From Mesorhizobium sp. (lineage in GTDB: Bacteria > Pseudomonadota > Alphaproteobacteria > Rhizobiales > Rhizobiaceae): a stretch of DNA of 14,766 bases. Shown here piece after piece: positions 7,590 through 12,530 of this stretch; the stretch's first letter is position 1, and each line of letters opens with the position of its first letter. The position numbers and the translations under genes were made by a program. The notes beneath the pieces were generated by a model. That model had not been told where the DNA came from. It searched no databases and saw only the letters and a list, made by a program, of their open reading frames with translations. The DNA lies in assembly GCA_030698645.1 (NCBI GenBank), contig JAUYMV010000745.1:1-14766 (forward strand), read 5' to 3'.

Positions 7590-7694
7590 AAGTGCATGCA
7601 ATCGGCATGCCAAATTGCCAAGGTCATAATTTCAATGGGTTGAGCGCACGGAAGACGCGTGTACTGCACAATGCCTGTGCAAGTGTATGCACTT
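7590..7694. promoter_or_regulatory. Candidate GntR operator pair in the divergent control region
   Basis: Between the operon and the divergent regulator gene lie two related near-palindromes. The first, AAGTGTATGCACTT at 7681-7694, pairs in 6 of 7 positions. The second, AAGTGCATGCAATC at 7590-7603, matches the first in 11 of 14. Between them TGCACA (7665-7670) and TGTGCA (7676-7681) form a perfect inverted repeat with a 5-base spacer. Short GT...AC-centred palindromes are typical targets of FadR/FCD GntR regulators, and such regulators commonly bind next to their own gene. Assignment to the neighbouring GntR protein is inference. Confidence 0.5.
7607..7635 (-). promoter_or_regulatory. Candidate promoter of the biuret/BMP transporter operon
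   Basis: Read on the minus strand, TTGAAA (7635-7630) is followed after 17 bases by TGGCAT (7612-7607). The -35 matches the consensus in 5 of 6 positions and the -10 in 3 of 6. Transcription would begin near 7600 and leave a leader of about 60 bases before the binding-protein ATG. The near-palindrome at 7590-7603 would cover the start point, the usual place for repression. Only sequence match supports this. Confidence 0.35.
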
Positions 7695-7715
7695 TGCGAT
7701 GAGAAAATCATCAGG

Positions 7716-7745
7716 TTGACATGCGGCCCATTTCCTAGGCATACC
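7716..7745 (+). promoter_or_regulatory. Candidate promoter of the GntR regulator gene
   Basis: A perfect TTGACA at 7716-7721 is followed after 18 bases by CATACC (7740-7745), a weak -10 (3 of 6). It lies 57 bases upstream of the regulator ATG and just downstream of the 7681-7694 near-palindrome, which would allow autoregulation. The -35 is convincing and the -10 is not. Confidence 0.4.
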
Positions 7746-7801
7746 TGCGCCAGGCGACGCGAAGTCGCCGGTCACGCCCGGCGCGGTGTCGCGCCGAGAT
7801 C

Positions 7802-8527
7802 ATGAACGACCGATTCGGAGCTGAGGTGGCGCGACGACAGAAGCTGATACGCGCTGGAACGACGGTCGATCAGATGGTGCGCGCCATCGCCGACCGCATC
7901 GTCACGGGCATCGCGCGGCCGGGCGACAAGCTCGACGAGGTTTCGCTCGCCGAACGTTTCGAGGTCTCGCGCACGCCGGTGCGCGAGGCGCTGCGGCAGC
8001 TTGGCGCCATGGGCCTCGTCGACCAGCGGCCCAATCGCGGCGCGATCGTCACGGTCGTTTCGCCTGAACATCTCGCCTCGATGTTCGAATCCATGGCCGA
8101 ACTGGAGGCGATCTGCGCGCGGCTTTCGGCCGAGCGCATGACGGCGGCGGAACGCCGCGCGCTGGAGACCCACCACAGGGAATCGGCGCGCATGGTGCGG
8201 CTCGGGGCGCAGGACGAATACGAGGCGTTCAACACCGACTTTCATACGCGCCTGTACCAGGGCGCGCACAGTCCGCACATTACCGAGATCACCATGGCGA
8301 CGCGCAGCCGGCTCGCGCCGTTCCGCCGCGCCCAGTTCCGGCTGCCCGACCGGGTTGCCAAGTCGTGGAGCGAGCACGCGCAGATCGTCGCCGCGATCAT
8401 GCGGGGAGACGGCGCGGCCGCCGCCGCCGCGGCCAAGGCGCATGTCTCGATCGTCAGCGAGGCGAGCGCCGTGTTCGTCTCAGCGGGCGAAAGCGCAGCG
8501 GCCAGGAACGCGCTGCCGGCACAGTAG
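7802..8527 (+). CDS. GntR-family transcriptional regulator, FCD (FadR) subfamily
   Basis: 241 residues. A winged helix-turn-helix occupies about 22-86, with the GntR signature LDEVSLAERFEVSRTPVREA and the wing QRPNRGAIVT. An all-helical FCD ligand domain follows (about 90-225). Candidate metal or effector ligands are N144 and H148 (NTDFH), H192 (SEHAQIV) and H214 (KAHVSIV), the usual FCD pattern. The ATG at 7802 has only a weak ribosome site, but an in-frame start further in would cut into the DNA-binding domain. It is transcribed away from the BMP/biuret operon across a 260-base region with candidate operators, so it most likely controls that operon in response to an operon substrate or product. 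The effector is unknown. A polyalanine stretch (GDGAAAAAAAKAH) precedes the last histidine. Confidence 0.92.
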   Translation: MNDRFGAEVARRQKLIRAGTTVDQMVRAIADRIVTGIARPGDKLDEVSLAERFEVSRTPVREALRQLGAMGLVDQRPNRGAIVTVVSPEHLASMFESMAELEAICARLSAERMTAAERRALETHHRESARMVRLGAQDEYEAFNTDFHTRLYQGAHSPHITEITMATRSRLAPFRRAQFRLPDRVAKSWSEHAQIVAAIMRGDGAAAAAAAKAHVSIVSEASAVFVSAGESAAARNALPAQ

Positions 8528-8582
8528 CATCCGGCGCGGTCATCGAACGGGCGACCTGTCCTAGGCCAGCACCGCCCCCGGC

Positions 8583-8611
8583 TTGCCCCTTTTGTCTGCA
8601 CGGCCTATCTG
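8583..8611 (+). promoter_or_regulatory. Candidate promoter of the epimerase-type gene
   Basis: In the 119-base gap after the regulator gene, TTGCCC (8583-8588) is separated by 17 bases from TATCTG (8606-8611). Each hexamer is a partial match (4 and 3 of 6). The predicted start is about 30 bases before the next ATG. This, with a strong GGAGGAGG ribosome site at about 8634, suggests that the SDR gene can be expressed independently of the regulator. No terminator hairpin is obvious in the gap. Confidence 0.35.
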
Positions 8612-8646
8612 GCAGCTAGACAAGGGCAATCGCGGAGGAGGCGACG

Positions 8647-9546
8647 ATGACGAAACGCAAGCGGATTCTGTTCACCGGCGGCTCCGGCAAGGCCGGGCGT
8701 CACGTCGTGCCCTATCTCCTCGACCGCGGCCACCGCGTGGTGAATGTCGATCTGACGCCGCTCAACCATCCGGGCGTGGACAATCTGACGGCCGACATCA
8801 CGCAGTCGGGCGAGATGTTCAACGTCATGACGAGCTACGCCAATTTCGACGAGCTGGAGCCGGGCACCGGTGTGCCCAGGTTCGACGCCGTCGTGCATTT
8901 CGCAGCCGTGCCGCGCATCCTGATCCGCCCCGACAACGAGACGTTCCGCGTCAACACGATCGGCACCTACAACGTCATCGAAGCCGCGGTGAAGCTCGGC
9001 GTAACCAAGATCGTCGTCGCCTCTTCGGAAACGACGTACGGCATCTGTTTCGCCGACGGTAGGGCGGATCCGAAATGCCTGCCGCTGGAGGAGGACTACG
9101 ACGTCGATCCGATGGACAGCTACGGCCTCTCCAAGGTCGTCAACGAGCAGACCGCCCGCGCCTTCCAGCGCCGTTCGGGGCTCGACATCTATGCGCTGCG
9201 CATCGGTAACGTGATCGAGCCGCACGAGTATGAAAAATTTCCGGACTTCTTCGCCAATCCCGAGCAGCGTCGCCGCAACGCCTTCTGCTATATCGATGCG
9301 CGTGACCTCGGACAGATCGTCGACCGCTGCCTCGCCACGGACGGCCTCGGCTATCAGGTCTTCAATGCCGGCAATGACGACAACTCGGCCAATCTTCCGG
9401 CGCGGGAGCTGATCGATCGTTTCTTCCCGGGCGTACCCGTCACGCGCCCGCTCGGCGAATACGAGGCGCTGTTTTCGAACCGCAAGATCCGCGACATCCT
9501 CGGTTTCCGGGAAGATCACAACTGGCGCAAATATGTGAAGGGCTGA
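8647..9546 (+). CDS. NAD-dependent epimerase/dehydratase-family SDR
   Basis: 299 residues, an extended short-chain dehydrogenase. The N-terminal Rossmann motif TGGSGKAG (10-17) binds NAD(P). VVHFAAVPR (82-90), VNTIGTYNVIEAA, the SSETTYG segment (S126/S127) and the catalytic YxxxK (Y159, K163 in DSYGLSK) follow in the expected order. A substrate-domain stretch (LRIGNVIEP, FCYIDARDLG) is also typical. Family members act on nucleotide sugars or uronates in the cytoplasm. Nothing seen fixes the substrate, and calling it GalE or uronate dehydrogenase would be a guess. It has a GGAGGAGG ribosome site and likely its own promoter. It lies between the GntR gene and an opposing acetyltransferase gene, so a link to the biuret operon is not supported. 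Confidence 0.85.
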   Translation: MTKRKRILFTGGSGKAGRHVVPYLLDRGHRVVNVDLTPLNHPGVDNLTADITQSGEMFNVMTSYANFDELEPGTGVPRFDAVVHFAAVPRILIRPDNETFRVNTIGTYNVIEAAVKLGVTKIVVASSETTYGICFADGRADPKCLPLEEDYDVDPMDSYGLSKVVNEQTARAFQRRSGLDIYALRIGNVIEPHEYEKFPDFFANPEQRRRNAFCYIDARDLGQIVDRCLATDGLGYQVFNAGNDDNSANLPARELIDRFFPGVPVTRPLGEYEALFSNRKIRDILGFREDHNWRKYVKG

Positions 9547-9572
9547 CCGGCCAAGGCGGGCGCTTCACCCGG

Positions 9573-10082
9573 TCATGCGGGCGGGCCAATGGTCCACTCG
9601 AGCGCGACATAGCCGGGCACTCCGTCGACGGGCACGAAGCCAAGCCTGAGATAGAGCCGGAGCGACGGGTCGTTGTCCGATGACACGTAGAGACGGACAG
9701 GACACCTCGTCGCGCCCGCCTCCGCGAGCAGATGCCGCAGGATGGCGCCGCCGATTCCGCGGTTGCGGCGACTGGGCACGATGGCGATGTCGACGACGTG
9801 CATCAGGTCGGGCAGGCGTTCGACGACGAGGCGGCCGATCGGCTGGCCGCCCAGTTCGATGATGTCGAAATCCGCGTTCGGGCATTGATTGCGGTAGCCG
9901 GTCGTCTGCGCCGCGAACTGATGCTGCATGAGGCGTTCGAAGAATACGGGATCGGACCTGACATGGTCCCATTCCGGCGGCCGCGAATCGTAGAACAGGC
10001 GGTAGCGGAAGTCCCGGTCGGCATCGCGTTCGGTGCGCAGTTGCACCGGACCGGCCGGCGTCTGGATCGACGCCTGCCTCAT
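9573..10082 (-). CDS. GNAT-family N-acetyltransferase
   Basis: 169 residues with a single GNAT fold. Motif A is VDIAIVPSRRNRGIGGAIL, with the acetyl-CoA pyrophosphate loop R106-x-x-G109-x-G111. The C-terminal motif is NDPSLRLYLRLGFVPVDG, with N137 and Y144, followed by VPGYVALEW. The protein acetylates an unidentified amine; the acceptor cannot be told from sequence. It converges on the epimerase-type gene, with 26 bases between stops, and is divergent from the DUF6916 gene across 140 bases. As far as I recall, a GNAT gene of this type often accompanies DUF6916 and tail-collar genes in proteobacteria, so I read it as a member of that cluster. The ribosome site before 10082 is weak, so the start is slightly uncertain. 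Confidence 0.85.
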   Translation of the reverse strand: MRQASIQTPAGPVQLRTERDADRDFRYRLFYDSRPPEWDHVRSDPVFFERLMQHQFAAQTTGYRNQCPNADFDIIELGGQPIGRLVVERLPDLMHVVDIAIVPSRRNRGIGGAILRHLLAEAGATRCPVRLYVSSDNDPSLRLYLRLGFVPVDGVPGYVALEWTIGPPA

Positions 10083-10222
10083 GCCGCTTGCCGCCGCGCA
10101 GACGCGAAGACCACCGCCTGCGTCGTCCGCATTCCGTCGCAGGCCGGGCCTGTCAGGTTGCGCCTGTCGAGCGCCGGCCCTAATCTCGCGGACACGATGG
10201 ATCCCGCCGCGGGCGCCCTGCC

Positions 10223-10522
10223 ATGACCGATGCCTTGACTGCCGATCATTTCACGCCGCACATCGGCAAATCCTTCCGAACGCCAGGCTGGCAGCACCCG
10301 CTTGTCCTCGAAAGCGTCGACGTGATGGCTATCCCCGGCTCCCGATCGCAGGATGGCTTTCGGCAGCCGTTCACTCTGATCTTCCGGGGTCCCCCGGCCG
10401 AGGTTCTCGCCGAGGGCTTCCACGAGATGGAAAGCGACGGGGCAGGGACTTTCGCGCTCTACCTGATCCCCGTCCACACGGTTCCGCGCGACCGCCAGAA
10501 CTACCAGGCGGTCTTCAACTGA
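10223..10522 (+). CDS. DUF6916-type small protein of the tail-collar cluster
   Basis: 99 residues. The pattern is typical of the DUF6916 family as I know it: an N-terminal LTADHFTPHIGKSF, a central FTLIFRGPPAEVLAEGFHEME and a terminal FALYLIPVHTVP...YQAVFN. No signal peptide or membrane segment is present. The function is unknown. It may resemble small phage structural or assembly proteins, given its company. It is the only plus-strand gene of the cluster and ends 8 bases short of the stop of the first tail-collar gene, which is read towards it. The two transcripts must overlap or end within each other. No strong ribosome site precedes the ATG, but the family match begins at this start. The large plus-strand reading frame through this region is a shadow. 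Confidence 0.75.
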   Translation: MTDALTADHFTPHIGKSFRTPGWQHPLVLESVDVMAIPGSRSQDGFRQPFTLIFRGPPAEVLAEGFHEMESDGAGTFALYLIPVHTVPRDRQNYQAVFN

Positions 10523-10530
10523 ATCGCGCA

Positions 10531-11076
10531 TCAGTTCTGCGATGGGAAGACCCCCGACAGAGCGATGACGAAATTCAGGACCTGGAACGGCTGCATGTTC
10601 TGGTGTGGCTGGTTGCCGCCGGCAGGTCCAAACGTAGCGGGAGCCAGTGTGGTCCCCGGCTGGGCGGTGTCGTACAACATCACCGGAAACGACGCGCCGG
10701 ACGCCGGCGTGCCGACCGTCTGGCCCAGAACGCTGTTCGACGTGGCGGTGTTGGTATTGCTCGTCGCCGCCGTCGTGGCGTCGACGCTGATCGTGTGCGG
10801 ATGCGCCGGGAGCTCGCTCGTCGTCAAGGTGTGGGTCGCCTCGCCCGCGAGCTGCCCGAGCGATATGTTGCTGCCGGAGGAGTGCAGCGCCACCCGCCCG
10901 CGCAGGTCAGGCAGCCCGAAGGTCGTCTGACCATTGCCGCCATAGGTCGTCCCGAGCAGGGAGAACAGGGCCTGGTTCTGGTTGATCGCCATCAGTTGCC
11001 CGTTGCAGAACGCCCAGTTCTTCGGCGCGAAGTTCCAGGAAATGATCTTGATTTCGCCGAGATACGGAGTTCCCAT
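10531..11076 (-). CDS. Phage tail-collar / microcystin-dependent-protein (MdpB-like) paralogue 1
   Basis: 181 residues. The N-terminal tail-collar domain (about 1-65) has PYLGEIKIISWNFAPKNWAFC, then NGQLMAINQNQALFSLLGTTYGG and FGLPDLRGRVALHS. The middle is Thr/Ser/Asn-rich, and the end is GGNQPHQNMQPFQVLNFVIALSGVFPSQN, the conserved closing motif. Collar domains come from short tail fibres. Stand-alone cellular versions have no settled role. There is no signal peptide. The AGGAGG ribosome site is about 11 bases before the ATG. It is the last of three tandem paralogues, 47 bases after the second. Confidence 0.88.
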   Translation of the reverse strand: MGTPYLGEIKIISWNFAPKNWAFCNGQLMAINQNQALFSLLGTTYGGNGQTTFGLPDLRGRVALHSSGSNISLGQLAGEATHTLTTSELPAHPHTISVDATTAATSNTNTATSNSVLGQTVGTPASGASFPVMLYDTAQPGTTLAPATFGPAGGNQPHQNMQPFQVLNFVIALSGVFPSQN

Positions 11077-11123
11077 GGTGCGTCACGCCTCCTGGATGCG
11101 AATATGCGTTGGATGCCCGTCTG

Positions 11124-11672
11124 TCACGGCCGCGGCGGGAACACGCCCTGCATGGCGATGCAGTAGTTCAGCGCGAGATAGGGCATCATGTTGTTGTGCG
11201 GGAAATTCTGGCCGACCAGTTGGACAGCCGTCTGCGGGTTGAGCGTGGTGGTCGAGGCGCCGGTGCTGTAGACCCGCGCCTGTCCCATGCCGACCACGAC
11301 GTTGCCGGATTGCCCCTTGGCGAGCTGGTTTGTCCCCGATACCGGCGTCGTGCCGATCGTCGTGGTCGTGTTGAGGCTGTGTGTGTGGAATGGCATTTCC
11401 TGCGTCAGCAGGGTGACGGTAGGCGCTCCGCCTTCCTGCCCCAGGGCGTAGTCGGACAGGCCGTTGCCCTGCCCGGCGCCGAGGGCGACGGCGCCCGAGA
11501 GATTGGGCAGCGCGAAGGTGGATTTGCCGTCACCACCGTAATAGGTCCCGATCAGCGAAAACAGCGCCGTGTTCTGCGAAATCGGCAGAAGCTGCCCGTT
11601 GCAGAACGCCCATCCCTTCGGCGCGAAGGTGTAGGGAAAGATGCGGATTTCGGCAACGAAAGGCGATGACAT
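11124..11672 (-). CDS. Phage tail-collar / microcystin-dependent-protein (MdpB-like) paralogue 2
   Basis: 182 residues with the same three-part layout as its neighbours. A collar domain (PFVAEIRIFPYTFAPKGWAFC, NGQLLPISQNTALFSLIGTYYGGDG, FALPNLSGAVALGAG) leads into a Thr-rich centre (SLNTTTTIGTTPVSG), and it closes with NFPHNNMMPYLALNYCIAMQGVFPPRP. It differs most from its two neighbours in the middle and at the last residues (PPRP against PSQN). A GGGAG ribosome site lies about 8 bases upstream of the ATG. It lies 51 bases after paralogue 3, with no promoter evident between them, so co-transcription is likely. Confidence 0.88.
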   Translation of the reverse strand: MSSPFVAEIRIFPYTFAPKGWAFCNGQLLPISQNTALFSLIGTYYGGDGKSTFALPNLSGAVALGAGQGNGLSDYALGQEGGAPTVTLLTQEMPFHTHSLNTTTTIGTTPVSGTNQLAKGQSGNVVVGMGQARVYSTGASTTTLNPQTAVQLVGQNFPHNNMMPYLALNYCIAMQGVFPPRP

Positions 11673-11723
11673 GACTGGCTCCCGGCAATTCTCAGGCGGA
11701 GTACGCGGATATGCGGGTTTCCC

Positions 11724-12263
11724 TCAGTTCTGCGAGGGGAAGACGCCGTACATCGAGATGATGTAGTTGATCGCGAGGTAGGGCTGCAGGTTGTCGTGCG
11801 GCTGATCTCCGCCGACGAAACCGACCGCGGTCGGCCGGAGCGAAACCTGGTTCGTGCCGCTGAATGGGGTATAGGCGAATACGCCAGCCACACCGGGCGG
11901 GCCTTCGTCGGCCATGATGGTCCCCGGCCCCGGGGTCGCCGTGGTGCCGGCGGCGCCGGTCGAAAAGACCTGATGGCTGTGCTGCGCCATCTGGGCGGTG
12001 GTGAGCGTGACGATTTCGTTACCGGCCATTTCGCCAAGCACGTAAGTATTGCCGCCGAGAGTGCCCTGGTGCAAAGGCACACGGCTCTGAAGATCCGGCA
12101 AGCCGAAGGTTTCCTGCCCGTCCCCGCCGTACGTCGTGCCGATCAGAGCAAACAGCGTCTCGTATTCAGAAATAGGGACCAACTGCCCCTGGCATAAAGA
12201 CCATCCGAGCGGTGCGAAATTGCCCGCAAAAATGCGTATTTCGCCAACATACGGATCGCTCAT
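11724..12263 (-). CDS. Phage tail-collar / microcystin-dependent-protein (MdpB-like) paralogue 3
   Basis: 179 residues, and the first gene of the three-paralogue operon. The collar part is PYVGEIRIFAGNFAPLGWSLC, then QGQLVPISEYETLFALIGTTYGGDGQ and FGLPDLQSRVPLHQG. A Gly/Thr/Pro-rich middle follows (STGAAGTTATPGPGT), and the end is GGDQPHDNLQPYLAINYIISMYGVFPSQN. A G-rich ribosome site (GGGGGG) lies just before the ATG. Upstream is the AT-rich region with the candidate promoter. The three paralogues may form a hetero-oligomer, since the collar domains of phage fibres trimerise; this is inference. Confidence 0.88.
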   Translation of the reverse strand: MSDPYVGEIRIFAGNFAPLGWSLCQGQLVPISEYETLFALIGTTYGGDGQETFGLPDLQSRVPLHQGTLGGNTYVLGEMAGNEIVTLTTAQMAQHSHQVFSTGAAGTTATPGPGTIMADEGPPGVAGVFAYTPFSGTNQVSLRPTAVGFVGGDQPHDNLQPYLAINYIISMYGVFPSQN

Positions 12264-12530
12264 GAACCCCCCATGACGTCGCGCGTTTATTCTGTTGGTT
12301 GACCCTACGTCATCCCTTATGTTTGTTCAATAACATTGTTGTTAGCCTTAAGTATTTCTTTTGTATGAAGCCGAATAACTTCTAAATATCAGATTCCACT
12401 ATATTTTTTTGCATTTTTTGGCATTTCCGAAGTATAGGCGCGGATACTGTTTGGGGGAGCCGGACCTCGCGCGCATCGGCCAGGGTCGCTTCCCATGAAA
12501 GCGGCGCGGACATACGGCCGGCAATCCCGA
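12264..12530. other. AT-rich intergenic region upstream of the tail-collar genes
   Basis: This 267-base gap holds no credible gene. Within it, 12311-12420 is about 72% A+T by hand count, in a window that is otherwise roughly two-thirds G+C. It includes a T7 (12404-12410) and a T6 (12414-12419) tract about one helical turn apart, which suggests intrinsic bending. In alphaproteobacteria such AT-rich leaders are often targets of silencers of the Ros/MucR type; that link is inference. The right end (about 12440-12530), downstream of the dehydrogenase stop, returns to high G+C and shows no clear terminator. Confidence 0.6.
12302..12330 (-). promoter_or_regulatory. Candidate promoter of the tail-collar operon
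   Basis: On the minus strand TTGAAC (12330-12325) is followed after 17 bases by TAGGGT (12307-12302), with partial matches of 4 and 3 of 6. Transcription would start near 12295, about 32 bases before the ATG of the first tail-collar gene. The A-tracts further upstream could act as an UP-like element or a silencer site. Confidence 0.4.

Noticed and set aside
6384..7643. A 419-residue plus-strand open frame opposite the BMP gene
   Set aside because: It reads antisense to a complete, motif-bearing binding protein, has Asp/Arg/Leu-rich composition typical of GC-rich shadows and shows no domain. The same applies to plus-strand frames at 1142-1888, 2707-3522, 3432-4151 and 10033-11166.
10531..12263. 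Prophage remnant
   Set aside because: Only tail-collar domains resemble phage proteins. No integrase, structural, packaging or lysis gene and no attachment-site duplication were seen, and stand-alone collar proteins are widespread in bacterial chromosomes.
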